Program-made: the position numbers and the translations under genes | Source of the DNA: JBBQVS01 sp038211295 | GTDB taxonomy: Bacteria; Chloroflexota; Ktedonobacteria; Ktedonobacterales; Ktedonobacteraceae | Assembly (NCBI GenBank): GCA_038211295.1 | Contig: JBBQVS010000006.1 | Coordinates: forward strand, 1-64,000 | DNA: 64,000 nt | Reading direction: 5' to 3' | Shown: one piece after another, positions 17,634 to 26,921 of the stretch | Position numbering within the stretch: the first letter of the stretch is position 1 | Layout of the letters: every line of letters begins with the position of its first letter | Notes under the pieces: generated by a model | The model's database searches: none | Told to the model about the DNA's origin: nothing | The model's input: the letters and a program-made list of their open reading frames with translations, nothing else

Positions 17634-18926
17634 CCTAACATGTTGTGAAGGGCGACGCGCAACAGTGACAAGTAAACAAGCAACAAAGAGGAGAAGTAGC
17701 ACATTTCGTACAAAAATAGTTGGGTCTAACGGTGGTAAAAAGGGCAAAAACGCAAAGTATTTGCGTTCGTAGAGGCAGGGGTAGATCAGTGTTGTAACTA
17801 TACTTACACCTCCCCAGCCCAGAAGCCATTTCCGGTTCGCCTCACCGACGTAGGCAAGCAGGGGGGCGACCCAGAGCAAGTATTGTGGACTGAACACTTT
17901 CCCTGTAACTATCACAATTAAAAGCGTTAGCAGCGCAGCGAACGGAAGCGTCATCTTTCTCCGCCACTGCAACCACCATGTATACATCAGTCCAATAAGC
18001 AGAAGCAATGTGCCAGTAAGAGAGATAGACGGAGAGAGCACACTAGAGACGTTACGCGAACCGAAGTCAAAAGTGTAGGTCAAGGTATAGCGTCCTGATA
18101 CACTTGTCAACCAGAGTAGTGATGCTGAAAGCGATTCAATCTGAATAGGGCGATTCTGGAAGTAGCTTAAAGGCGCGAGCGTACCATCGCGATTCAAGCT
18201 GAATGAGAGCAGGAACAATGCCATACAAACCGCAGCAAAAACACCTACTGGCACTAGCCGACGCCAGGAATGCCAACGCTCTTTGCTATTCATCTGTTGC
18301 GCGATAAAAAACGGCGGAATGAGAATAAGCGGGTAAAATTTGGACATAGTAGCCAACGCGAGTAAGGTGAACGCGCACCGCCAGTAGTGCTTTTCCGCGT
18401 ACACCAGCGCGAGTAGCGTCAGCAGTGCTGGCAAGAGATCGAAGCGTCCCGCAGCAGTAGACCAGCAGCCGAGCAACACATAGAAGAGAAACGCGAGAGC
18501 CGCCCCTGATGTACGGGCGTACTTGAGTGTAAAATAGGTGACACTCATAAGCACAGCCATCAGGCTGGCAAATGCGACATGATATAATGGCATCGGAGCC
18601 ACCAGTGCCAGGCTAAATGGGATAAGCACGAGTAGTGGGTATTCTCTTGGGAGCGTATGAAGCGGTTGTGACGAAGAAAAAGGGAGTAGGAAACTACATT
18701 GTGCTCTAGGAAGTTGCAGCAATCCTGTGGTTCCTTGCCAGAAGCCATGAGCGTAGCAGGCATACCGCGCAACGTCAGAATAATACCATGCATTGCTTTG
18801 TAGGTCAAAATATTTCCAGAAAGCACCAAAGAATACCAGGATGCTCAAGGTGAGGAGCATAAGAATATCCAGTAGGTGTGCCTTGCTCCGCTCCCAGATA
18901 CGTGAAGTTACTTGCATTATTTCCAT
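17595..18926 (-). CDS. GT87-like membrane glycosyltransferase
   Basis: Polytopic membrane protein (443 aa, about ten helices) resembling the DUF2029 / GT87 family of polyprenyl-phosphate-mannose-dependent mannosyltransferases. Features are 'YYSDVARYACYAHGFW' in the first outer loop, 'STAAGRFDLLPALLTL', 'TMSKFYPLILIPPF' and 'SPQYLLWVAPLLAY'. It converges on the PIG-V gene with a 39-nt tail-to-tail overlap, so two lipid-sugar-dependent transferases sit side by side. The start at 18926 has no clear SD; an ATG 9 nt downstream is equally possible. Confidence 0.8.
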   Translation of the reverse strand: MEIMQVTSRIWERSKAHLLDILMLLTLSILVFFGAFWKYFDLQSNAWYYSDVARYACYAHGFWQGTTGLLQLPRAQCSFLLPFSSSQPLHTLPREYPLLVLIPFSLALVAPMPLYHVAFASLMAVLMSVTYFTLKYARTSGAALAFLFYVLLGCWSTAAGRFDLLPALLTLLALVYAEKHYWRCAFTLLALATMSKFYPLILIPPFFIAQQMNSKERWHSWRRLVPVGVFAAVCMALFLLSFSLNRDGTLAPLSYFQNRPIQIESLSASLLWLTSVSGRYTLTYTFDFGSRNVSSVLSPSISLTGTLLLLIGLMYTWWLQWRRKMTLPFAALLTLLIVIVTGKVFSPQYLLWVAPLLAYVGEANRKWLLGWGGVSIVTTLIYPCLYERKYFAFLPFLPPLDPTIFVRNVLLLLFVACLLVTVARRPSQHVRLDEPAIHEKKHT

Positions 18927-19068
18927 TCTCGCCCATACTCGTTTCCATAAGGGCGTTCGTCTCTTTCTCGTCGCATATGTTAGCAGTATAGAGACGAAGA
19001 GATACTGCTGTCAACAGACTCCACAGTGTTGTGGCGAACTTCTACATAGAAAAAGAGGAAAGAAATTT

Positions 19069-19668
19069 ATGCGGCCTGAAGGTCGTTCTATGCGCGAAAA
19101 CATCCTTGCCGCCGCCGTACAGTTATTCGCAGAATATGGCTATCATGCGGCACCACTCCGCGATATCGCGCGCGTCGCGGGCATTCAGGCGGCAAGCATC
19201 TATCATCACTATCCCAACAAACAGTCTCTACTCGTCGAGATAATGCAGGTGCATATGCAACGTTTGAATAGCCATCTGCAACACATTCTACAGGAATACC
19301 AGGATCCACTACAACGTTTACAGGAGGCTATTGCTAACCATATTCGGTTGCATACCACCTATAAAGCGGAGTTTTTCATTATAGATACAGAAATACGTGC
19401 ATTGGAAAGCGAAAATCGCGCGACCATTCTTGCGTTACGAGACACTTACGAGGCACTGCTACAAGAGATTCTCAACGATGGTATGACACGCGGTATCTTC
19501 CGCCATAGTGATAGCAAAGTCGCCTCATATGCTATCATAGCAATGTGTACACAGGTTGCCACATGGTTTCGGCCCGATGGGAGGCTCACGACACAACAAG
19601 TTATCTTACTCTATCGTCAGATTATCACACAGGGATTGCTTGTGCCGAAGTATATTGATAAAAAGTAG
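19069..19668 (+). CDS. TetR-family transcriptional regulator
   Basis: 199-aa repressor-type protein with an N-terminal TetR helix-turn-helix ('AAVQLFAEYGYHAAPLRDIA' and 'IQAASIYHHYPNKQSLL') and an all-helical ligand domain. The ATG at 19069 follows AGAGGAAAG; the frame upstream is open but non-coding in character. It is the first gene of a run with two secreted paralogues (12-nt gap), which suggests it controls them. The ligand is unknown. Confidence 0.9.
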   Translation: MRPEGRSMRENILAAAVQLFAEYGYHAAPLRDIARVAGIQAASIYHHYPNKQSLLVEIMQVHMQRLNSHLQHILQEYQDPLQRLQEAIANHIRLHTTYKAEFFIIDTEIRALESENRATILALRDTYEALLQEILNDGMTRGIFRHSDSKVASYAIIAMCTQVATWFRPDGRLTTQQVILLYRQIITQGLLVPKYIDKK

Positions 19669-19680
19669 GGACAGAATGAG

Positions 19681-20427
19681 ATGAATATTTTCAACAAGAA
19701 GCTATTTCTTCTTGTGAGTCTGCTTATTCTTTGCCTGGTTGGTTTTCTTTTCCTTTCGCGCCAGCAGAGTGCGGGCAAGACCCCCATAGCGCAACAGAGT
19801 GATGCCCTGGGGCCGATACGCTTAGTTCCCACTCCGACTCAGGCAATCCTTTTTTCTGATAACTTCGCCGATAATAGTCAGAACTGGAACGTGGGACACG
19901 CCGCTAAAGCGGGAAGCACCATCAATAACGGTGTGCTGACGATGATGGCGGCAAATCAGCAACGGTTCCGTGAGCCAATTCCTTCAAACAGCGTTTTCGA
20001 TGATTTCACCATCACAACCTCTGTCACTTTGTTAGCAGGAGATCAAAATGATAGTGTCGGCTTGTATCTTCACGCGAATGGTGCTAGTGGCCAGGGCTAT
20101 TATATTGATATTTATGGAAACAACACCTATGATATTGCACAGACTACTGTTGATGCCAACCAGAAAGTTCACACAAAATATCTCGTGGAACCTCAATATA
20201 CCGCCGTGCTTCACGCCAAAGGTCAGAAAAATGACCTTTCCGTGATTATGAAGGGGGCAACTATCGTCTTACTCATCAACAATACTGTTGTGAAGTCAGT
20301 GAGTCATGAGGCGTTTACTAGCGGTAGAGTGATGCTTTTTGTTGGAAACGGGAACTCGTCCGATGGCGTAACGGCCTCTTTCGACTCTATAGCTATCTAC
20401 GACGCCCCTGAACACCTTCCCAGTTAG
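19681..20427 (+). CDS. Exported LamG-like (DUF1080-type) protein, first tandem copy
   Basis: 248-aa protein with an N-terminal hydrophobic signal-anchor (about 8-26), a short Pro/Thr linker and one concanavalin/LamG-like beta-sandwich starting 'LFSDNFADNSQNWNV' and including 'DSVGLYLHANG' and 'IYGNNTYDI'. No catalytic motif is seen; such domains bind carbohydrate or protein. It is clearly paralogous to the following gene and more distantly like the C-terminal domain of the GH76 mannanase. It lies 12 nt behind the TetR gene. Function unknown, probably at the cell surface. Confidence 0.75.
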   Translation: MNIFNKKLFLLVSLLILCLVGFLFLSRQQSAGKTPIAQQSDALGPIRLVPTPTQAILFSDNFADNSQNWNVGHAAKAGSTINNGVLTMMAANQQRFREPIPSNSVFDDFTITTSVTLLAGDQNDSVGLYLHANGASGQGYYIDIYGNNTYDIAQTTVDANQKVHTKYLVEPQYTAVLHAKGQKNDLSVIMKGATIVLLINNTVVKSVSHEAFTSGRVMLFVGNGNSSDGVTASFDSIAIYDAPEHLPS

Positions 20428-21198
20428 GTGGCTATGAAACATCCGAACATACAACGCGCGCGCGTGCTACGGCTCTCTGTGTTTGTCGCGCTTATCCTTA
20501 TCATTGGTACGGTCTTTTTTGTATTGCGCCTCGTAGGTGAAAAGGCTTCATCTTCCAAGCGCCCTAATCATGCCACGACACCAACGCCCACGCGTATACC
20601 ATCAAGCACCGTTGAGCCGCTTTTCGAGGATACGTTTGTGGACAATAGCAGGGGATGGTCAGTAGTGCGTGTACCGGGTTATATGCGAGCAATTCATGAT
20701 GGCGCGTTAACCTTGTCAGACACAAGCCATACCGTGCTGGTCGAGAGCCTGCCAACCACTACAGTCTTCAGTGATTTCGCACTTACCATGACCTTTACCC
20801 TGATACAGGCGGACGCAAACGATAGTGTCGGTCTTTATATACGTGGAGATAGTAACCTTGACCATGACTATAGGATCGACATTTTTGGAAATAATACTTA
20901 TGCGATTAGCAGGGAAACGCTCAACACGAACAACGATCTTGACCAAATGTTTCTTGCTCAACCCACTCATACAACACTGCTCAACGCACTGGGGCAAAAA
21001 AACACGCTTACTATCACGATGCAAGGGCCAGCAATGGTTATTACTCTCAACGGAAAAATGCTACACTCGCTTACAGACACGAAGTACAAGCGCGGTCAGA
21101 TAGCATTCTTTGTGCAGAATGGCTCAACCTCTGCCGGTGTCACCGCAAGTTTTCACGAGATTACTATTTACTCGCTAGCCAGGCAACCGCAAAGCTAG
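20428..21198 (+). CDS. Exported LamG-like (DUF1080-type) protein, second tandem copy
   Basis: 256-aa paralogue of the preceding protein with the same plan: basic N terminus, one hydrophobic segment (about 15-33), a Thr/Pro linker, then a beta-sandwich ('LFEDTFVDNSRGWSV', 'NDSVGLYIRGD', 'IFGNNTYAIS', 'AGVTASFHEITIY'). The GTG at 20428 abuts the previous stop; the ATG at 20434 is an equally good start. The two genes must be co-translated. The pair arose by tandem duplication and has diverged considerably. Function unknown. Confidence 0.75.
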   Translation: MAMKHPNIQRARVLRLSVFVALILIIGTVFFVLRLVGEKASSSKRPNHATTPTPTRIPSSTVEPLFEDTFVDNSRGWSVVRVPGYMRAIHDGALTLSDTSHTVLVESLPTTTVFSDFALTMTFTLIQADANDSVGLYIRGDSNLDHDYRIDIFGNNTYAISRETLNTNNDLDQMFLAQPTHTTLLNALGQKNTLTITMQGPAMVITLNGKMLHSLTDTKYKRGQIAFFVQNGSTSAGVTASFHEITIYSLARQPQS

Positions 21199-21224
21199 GA
21201 CTAGCTGCCTTTTGGCACACACGC

Positions 21225-22310
21225 TCATTGCCACATATCAGGTAATGAGCGACGCACACGACCAAGCCACGCGGGAAGCGAAGAAGCCCATTCCAGTCGC
21301 TCCAGTACATCCTCGATCAACGATGCGTCCGGTTCTTCCTGTGTGTAGAAAAGCGTTTCCAGTGGCCCGTTAATCGTCGCAATGGGAGCAACCAGGATCA
21401 GCGCGTCCGCAAGGAGGGCCGCTTCTCCAGCCACTGGAGGGTATACTTCTGCATATGCTTGTAGGAACCTTCGCGCACGTTCCGGCTCGAAGCCGCGCTT
21501 GACCAGCGGGCGTGTCTCGCCGCTTCCCGCGAGCCAGGAGAGTGCGCTAAAGGAAAAGACGCCGTTCGCGACTTCAAAGATGCGCTTTTCCCAGCGTGAC
21601 GCTTCAAAACCTTGCACCGAGGTAACGCCAAATGTACCAAAGCGCAGATTGAGGGCGTGATAATCGCCATGAATATGAAACTCAGGCAATGCTTTTCCCG
21701 TTCCAAGCGACATCATAGCGGCAGGCAGAACGGCCTCCCACTGGTCAACCCAGGTGTCGAGAGCAGACGCGACAGCCTGTACCTCGCTCTGCTCTGCTCG
21801 TGCGCGAGCGAGATTGAGCCAACGCTGCACCAGACTTCCCATATGCACCTCTGAGGGCCAGTGGTACACCGGGCCAGGATATGAAGCAGACGCGCGATGA
21901 ATACGCCCAAGCATCGTTCCCGCGAACGTGACCCAGTTCAGTGAACGCGGGTCAGCCGTAGCGAACCACTCACCTGTCGCTAGATGTTGTACTTCAAAAG
22001 CATCATCGCCAACCGTTACCGCAGGCTCACCTTGCGATGTGAGCAAAAATGGGGGAATGGGTATTCCCTCGTTTTGAAGCGCACGTTGAAAGGCATAACG
22101 ATGATTGAAGTCTTCGGCGGAAAAGCCCTCTGGTCGTTCACGCAAAAGATAGCGTTGCTCATCGATTTCAATGAGCAAACTTAAACTCGTGGTGTTTGTA
22201 TCATCAGATGGCCCAAGATTTTGCCATCTCTCAACGCCAAAAGCACGCATGACCCTGTTAAGGTCAAGCATGTCTTCTGGCATGGAAGATGTGGCGTTGG
22301 AGTCGTGCAT
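21225..22310 (-). CDS. APH-like phosphotransferase-family protein, possibly inactive
   Basis: 361-aa protein with the aminoglycoside phosphotransferase / choline kinase-like fold (compare SrkA). The catalytic-loop motif is intact, 'HGDYHALN' near residue 215. About 15 residues later, where the family has the metal-binding Asp (DFD/DFG-like), the sequence reads 'VQGFEASRWE', so that Asp is replaced by Gly. It may be a pseudo-phosphotransferase or use a neighbouring acid. It starts 5 nt after the rhodanese gene and belongs to a minus-strand run with it. Confidence 0.75.
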   Translation of the reverse strand: MHDSNATSSMPEDMLDLNRVMRAFGVERWQNLGPSDDTNTTSLSLLIEIDEQRYLLRERPEGFSAEDFNHRYAFQRALQNEGIPIPPFLLTSQGEPAVTVGDDAFEVQHLATGEWFATADPRSLNWVTFAGTMLGRIHRASASYPGPVYHWPSEVHMGSLVQRWLNLARARAEQSEVQAVASALDTWVDQWEAVLPAAMMSLGTGKALPEFHIHGDYHALNLRFGTFGVTSVQGFEASRWEKRIFEVANGVFSFSALSWLAGSGETRPLVKRGFEPERARRFLQAYAEVYPPVAGEAALLADALILVAPIATINGPLETLFYTQEEPDASLIEDVLERLEWASSLPAWLGRVRRSLPDMWQ

Positions 22311-22315
22311 GTCTT

Positions 22316-23194
22316 CTATATCTCTGCTGGCAAATCTTGACGCTTACCCCACTCATTCCACGAGCCATCATAGTTCGTCAGATGTGGATAGCCTAGCATA
22401 GCCAACGTAAAGAGAACTGTTGTCGCGGCGACGCCACCATTGCAGTATGCCACCACATGTTTTTGCGGTGAAATACCGGCGTCGTTGAACAGGTGTTGTA
22501 GTTCGTCGTTACTACGAAATGTTCCCGTCTCCGTATCAATAACGTGCTCACGCGGAAAACTGAGCGCACCCGGAATATGCCCAGGTCGTCCATGTCCACG
22601 CACCATAGCGCCAGTATACTGGCCCGTATCACGTGCATCAACAAGCGTCGTTTCCTGCTGCCCCAGAAAAGCAAGTATGTCCTCGGCAGTCGCACGCAAT
22701 TGTGGTTGTACCTCTGGCGTAAAAATCGTGTCTGGATATACTGGTACAAGCGTATCCATTGGCAACTGTTCACGCTGCCACTTGGGAAGGCCACCATTGA
22801 GTACCACAACTTCCGCATGTCCATAGTAGTTGAGCGCCCACCAGAGCCGGGTTGCGAACTGCGAGGCGGGGTGAGCGTCATAGACAACAACAAGATGTTG
22901 GTCGCCTATCCCTAGTTGCTCCATAACTGTGGCAAAGCGTTCTGCTGGTGCGATCTGTGCCTCGACCTCATCAGTCGTATCGACAATATCACTACTCCAA
23001 TCAACATAGAGTGCGCCGGGAATATGGCCCTGTATATACTCATCGCGGGCGCCGACATAGAGCGCGTCTGGCACACCGTCTCTTACGACATTACGTACAT
23101 AGCCACGCATATCAACAACGCGCAGATGTGGGTCATGAAGATGCTCAGCAAGCCACGTTGTCTCAACCAGAAAGCGGGTGCGTTCCGCGTGCAT
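22316..23194 (-). CDS. Sulfurtransferase (thiosulfate / 3-mercaptopyruvate type)
   Basis: Two-domain rhodanese-family enzyme, 292 aa. The N-terminal inactive domain is followed by a C-terminal domain with the persulfide-forming Cys in 'YCNGGVAAT'. The loop CNGGVA resembles mercaptopyruvate sulfurtransferases less than the CRxGx[TR] thiosulfate type, so the donor is left open. It starts 14 nt after the DUF6391 gene and is followed at 5 nt by the APH-like gene, giving a three-gene unit. A cytoplasmic role in sulfur transfer or cyanide detoxification is inferred. Confidence 0.85.
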   Translation of the reverse strand: MHAERTRFLVETTWLAEHLHDPHLRVVDMRGYVRNVVRDGVPDALYVGARDEYIQGHIPGALYVDWSSDIVDTTDEVEAQIAPAERFATVMEQLGIGDQHLVVVYDAHPASQFATRLWWALNYYGHAEVVVLNGGLPKWQREQLPMDTLVPVYPDTIFTPEVQPQLRATAEDILAFLGQQETTLVDARDTGQYTGAMVRGHGRPGHIPGALSFPREHVIDTETGTFRSNDELQHLFNDAGISPQKHVVAYCNGGVAATTVLFTLAMLGYPHLTNYDGSWNEWGKRQDLPAEI

Positions 23195-23208
23195 AGTTCT
23201 TTCCTTTA

Positions 23209-23748
23209 TTACGAGAAGAGTCCTGCGGCGTCAGGATTATCGGTATGAACAAAGTGCGCGGGCGACCCAAACAGCATCATTTTCGATATCTTCTCTACGC
23301 GCATCGACGCGTTTGGCGTCTGTGTTGTGACGTAACGTTGCACCGTCAAGCCCAACGGACGTGCCAGCACCAGGGCCGCAGTAGAGGCGGTAATAACATT
23401 GTTCGCGCTTCCATACGGACGACGCAACCGCGCGACTGCCATCGCGGACAGGCCAGTCAGAACGCCAGCAACGGCGAGGTTTGTGCCGCAGCGTGGGTTA
23501 ATCGCAAGTTCAGGATTCGTCGTGCGGAGAATATTTAACGCCTCTAACGCGACGGGCATAATCTCTTCGGTTGGCACTTCCCCAAAGATAAAGAAACCAA
23601 CAGCAGAAGAGACGCCTGACAGGCGCACACCTTCAAGCTTCTTTTCAAGCATGACGATCGTTGCATGTTCGAGGGCGTGGTTCTGTTTTACCGCGCCACC
23701 AAGCAACATTTGCTGCGCTGCCGCCACCATAGGATTTATAGAACTCAT
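23209..23748 (-). CDS. DUF6391-family protein
   Basis: 179-aa protein recognised as DUF6391 by 'KQNHALEHATIVMLEKKL' near the N terminus, the central 'VGFFIFGEVPTEE' and 'NPRCGTNLAVAG'. The His/Glu-rich HALEHA motif and the conserved Cys look like possible metal ligands, but no activity is known to me. One or two moderately hydrophobic segments follow (about 105-135). It heads a minus-strand group with the rhodanese and APH-like genes. Confidence 0.75.
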   Translation of the reverse strand: MSSINPMVAAAQQMLLGGAVKQNHALEHATIVMLEKKLEGVRLSGVSSAVGFFIFGEVPTEEIMPVALEALNILRTTNPELAINPRCGTNLAVAGVLTGLSAMAVARLRRPYGSANNVITASTAALVLARPLGLTVQRYVTTQTPNASMRVEKISKMMLFGSPAHFVHTDNPDAAGLFS

Positions 23749-23798
23749 GGAAAATCCTTCCTTATTTTGTGTACAGTAGTCTTTTTACAGGTGCTAAG

Positions 23799-25265
23799 CT
23801 AAAGGCCAGAGATTACATTAAAGAGCACCTGTTCGTCACCAAAGTTGATAAAATCACCATCATTGAGTACCCGCACCTGCATTACCCGCTCGCCGTTAAG
23901 TAACGTTCCATTACCACTTTGCAGGTCTTGCAAAAACCAGCGACCATTCTCGAACCAGAGACGCGCATGACTGCGTGACACTGTTCGTCCAGTCAGGATG
24001 AGATCATTACTATTGATACGCCCAATCGTGGTAGAAACCTGATGCAGACGATAGGCTCGTCCACTGTATGGGCCAGTCTGAATTAGCAAGCGAGCAAGAA
24101 CAATGCGTCCATTGGGGCCGCGAAAATGGTCTGCGCTTGCCAGCTTGTCTGATAGTTCATAGCCACATGCGGTGCAGTACACCTGTGAGCTATCGCTGAG
24201 CGCACCACAGCGGAAGCAGACCAATTGTACTTTGGGTTGCACATTCGCGGGTACGCTTCCATACATCATGTTTGGAGCACTTGATTTCACGCCCGCACCT
24301 GGCAACTGTCCTGATGGAACGCTTCTCTGCTCCATGTATGCGCCCGATGACGACAGGCCGGATCGTATTCGAGGTATCGCCAGATTCGATGCCTCTAGTG
24401 CTTGCGCCAGCGCATCAACAACCTCGCTCGCCGACTGATATCGCTCGCCTGCATTTTTCGCTGTCATCTTTAATACGACTTGCACGATAGGATTGGGTAC
24501 ACCCACCGCGACCATACGTTCCACAGGCAGAGGGTCATGAAGATGCTTGATGGTAATTGATAATGGGTTATCGGCGGTAAAAGGGACCCGCCCCGTCAAG
24601 CAGTGAAAAAAGACGATGCCGAGTGAATAGATATCACTACGCCGATCAACGGCCTGTCCTGTTCCCTGCTCAGGCGACATATACTGTGGTGTTCCTATTC
24701 CCGTCCCGACGCGTGTGAGATTGGTTGCACCCTCAAGCAGTTTCGCAATACCGAAGTCTGACAGCAGTAAGTGACCATCTTTACGCAGCAGAATGTTCGC
24801 AGGCTTTACATCGCGGTGAATGATGCCGTTCTCATGAGCACACTCTAGCCCGTCCGCCGCTTGCATAATATAGCCCGCCGCTTCAGGTACTGGCAACGCA
24901 TGTTTGAGCCGATCTTTCAGCGTTCCCCCTTCGACATACTCCATCACGATGTACTTGAGGCTACCCTCTTCTTCGGGACTGAAGTCATGAATTTGCACGA
25001 TATTTGGATGAGTGAGCTTCGCGACGGAACGTGCCTCCTGTACAAAACGTTTCACAAAGACGTGGTCGCGGGCATGGTGTGGTGGTAACACTTTGATCGC
25101 GACATGGCGATCTAATGTTGGTTGATAGGCTTTGAAGACAGTTGCCATACCGCCAGCACCAATGCGCTCAACAATACGGAATTGTCCCAACGATTTGCCA
25201 ACGAGCGAACTCATATCATTGTTGTTCCCAGAGTGGTCTTCTGGCGGCATCACGACACCCCCCAT
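23799..25265 (-). CDS. Ser/Thr protein kinase with zinc ribbon and FHA domain
   Basis: 488-aa cytoplasmic Hanks-type kinase. Motifs: 'GAGGMATVFKA' (36-46), Lys58, 'HRDVKPANILL' (150-160), DFG (170-172) and 'GTPQYMSPEQ'. After the kinase and a disordered linker there is a four-Cys ribbon ('CFRCGAL', 'YCTACGYEL', about 350-375), then a C-terminal FHA domain (about 395-485) with 'IGRINSNDLIL', 'VSRSHARL' and 'GNGTLLNG'. The FHA domain would bind phosphothreonine, perhaps from autophosphorylation. There is no membrane segment, unlike the kinase at 12829. A start at the ATG of 'MPPEDHS' (25250) is also possible. Confidence 0.92.
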   Translation of the reverse strand: MGGVVMPPEDHSGNNNDMSSLVGKSLGQFRIVERIGAGGMATVFKAYQPTLDRHVAIKVLPPHHARDHVFVKRFVQEARSVAKLTHPNIVQIHDFSPEEEGSLKYIVMEYVEGGTLKDRLKHALPVPEAAGYIMQAADGLECAHENGIIHRDVKPANILLRKDGHLLLSDFGIAKLLEGATNLTRVGTGIGTPQYMSPEQGTGQAVDRRSDIYSLGIVFFHCLTGRVPFTADNPLSITIKHLHDPLPVERMVAVGVPNPIVQVVLKMTAKNAGERYQSASEVVDALAQALEASNLAIPRIRSGLSSSGAYMEQRSVPSGQLPGAGVKSSAPNMMYGSVPANVQPKVQLVCFRCGALSDSSQVYCTACGYELSDKLASADHFRGPNGRIVLARLLIQTGPYSGRAYRLHQVSTTIGRINSNDLILTGRTVSRSHARLWFENGRWFLQDLQSGNGTLLNGERVMQVRVLNDGDFINFGDEQVLFNVISGL

Positions 25266-25577
25266 TTTACTCCATGTTTCCTTTCCATGCTGCTCGCTTG
25301 CAATACGTTACACCTCTTGCGTGAAGGGTATGCGTTTATCCGTGCATAGTAAGCGCAAGAAAACCATAAGCCACGCTCAAGTACTTTTTTACGCTATCAA
25401 GGTATGAATGGGAAATACCTTGCTCTCTACAGCTATGATTATAGCATGTTCCGCAAAGATTGCGTATATCGAACGCCTTGTTTTATGGACGTAGGAAAAC
25501 CAACAAAAACCAAATTTTCCAGTAGCGAGCGCAGACAAGAGGATATCTACGCACGCCGCTGGAAATTGTCGAGCGAC
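25266..25577. other. Intergenic region between the FHA kinase and sucB
   Basis: No credible gene. It holds a small hairpin (CAAGGTAT 25398-25405 with ATACCTTG 25415-25422) and a palindrome GCTATGATTATAGC (25432-25445). The kinase promoter on the minus strand should lie here. Confidence 0.4.
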
Positions 25578-26921
25578 TTACCCTTCGAGGAGTAACGTTT
25601 CGGGGTCCTCTACTAACTCTTTGATTCGCACCAGGAACCGTACCGCTTCACTTCCATCAACAATACGGTGGTCATAGGAAAGCGCGAGGTACATCATAGA
25701 GCGAATCAGCACCTGCCCGTTAAGGGCAATCGGGCGTTGTTCAATCTTGTGCATACCCAGGATGCCCACTTGTGGTGCGTTGAGAATGGGAGTGGAGAGC
25801 AGTGACCCGAACACACCACCATTAGTAATTGTAAACGTGCCGCCTTGCAGTTCGGCGAGTCCAAGCGTATTTGTTCTAGCTTTTTTCGCGAGGTCGCTAA
25901 TTTCACGCTCTATCTGAGCAAAACTTTTGCTATCCGCGTCACGCAGCACAGGCACAACAAGTCCCTCGTCGGCACCAACCGCGATGCCGATATCGTAGTA
26001 GTGCTTTAGCACAAACTCGTTGCCCTGAATCTCCGCGTTCAGGCGTGGAAATGCCTTGAGTGCGCCAACTGTTGCCTTTGTGAAGAAAGACATAAAGCCC
26101 AGTGAGATGCCATTGCGCTCCTTGAAAGTGTCTTTCCGCCGACTTCGGACATCCATAATCGCGGTCATATCCACCTCGTTAAAGGTGGTAAGCATTGCGG
26201 CGGTATGCTGTGCCTCGACCAGACGTTGCCCAATCGTTTGCCGCCGCCGTGAGATACGAATGCGCTCCTCATGTCCCCTTGCGGGCGTCGATGTCTGAGT
26301 TGGAGCCGTTCCGTTGCCTGCGCTACGTGGCGCGGATGGTGGTGTTACGACTGGGGCGGGTACTTTCGGGGGTGCAACTGGCTCCTGTGGAACTGCCGGT
26401 GTGGCGGTTTGCGCGACGTTTTGTTCCAGATAGCTAACCACATCATCGCGAGTCACGCGTCCATGTGGGCTTGTTCCGCGCACCTGTGCAAGGTCTATAT
26501 TATGTTCTGCCGCTATCCGACGCGCCAAGGGCGAGGGCGGACGCTGTGCCTCTGTCGACTCCTGTTGCTGTAGAGGTTGTGCGATCTTGGGGGCAGCAGG
26601 AGCTGTGTGTGGTGGGGAGGTGATCGAGCTGGTAACGGCAACCTCTTCCCGCGCACCCGTGGTCGCGGGTGTACTGGCCTCCTGGCTCACACCAATAAGC
26701 CCTAGGACTTCTCCTACAGCAACGGTGTCGCCCGCTTGCTTAACAACTTTTTGCAAAACGCCGTCCTGCTCTGCATTGACCTCTATGTTTACTTTATCGG
26801 TCTCCAATTCAACCAGAGCCTCGCCCACTCGAACGGCTTCACCTTCTTTTTTGAGCCATGAAGCAATCGTGGCATCAACTATTGACTCTCCCAATGCGGG
26901 AACGCGAATTTCAACGGACAT
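25578..26921 (-). CDS. sucB: 2-oxoglutarate dehydrogenase E2, dihydrolipoamide succinyltransferase
   Basis: Transfers succinyl from the E1 reaction to CoA (EC 2.3.1.61), a TCA-cycle step. The 447-aa protein has one lipoyl domain with the modified Lys in 'ELETDKVNIEV' (about 43), a Pro/Ala-rich linker, a peripheral subunit-binding domain ('SPLARRIAAEHNIDLAQVRG') and the catalytic domain ending with 'LSYDHRIVDGSEAV'. Its start overlaps the end of sucA by 11 nt. The pairing with sucA, the single lipoyl domain and 'ALGESI' at the N terminus favour succinyl over acetyl transfer. No lpd (E3) gene lies in the window. Confidence 0.94.
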   Translation of the reverse strand: MSVEIRVPALGESIVDATIASWLKKEGEAVRVGEALVELETDKVNIEVNAEQDGVLQKVVKQAGDTVAVGEVLGLIGVSQEASTPATTGAREEVAVTSSITSPPHTAPAAPKIAQPLQQQESTEAQRPPSPLARRIAAEHNIDLAQVRGTSPHGRVTRDDVVSYLEQNVAQTATPAVPQEPVAPPKVPAPVVTPPSAPRSAGNGTAPTQTSTPARGHEERIRISRRRQTIGQRLVEAQHTAAMLTTFNEVDMTAIMDVRSRRKDTFKERNGISLGFMSFFTKATVGALKAFPRLNAEIQGNEFVLKHYYDIGIAVGADEGLVVPVLRDADSKSFAQIEREISDLAKKARTNTLGLAELQGGTFTITNGGVFGSLLSTPILNAPQVGILGMHKIEQRPIALNGQVLIRSMMYLALSYDHRIVDGSEAVRFLVRIKELVEDPETLLLEG

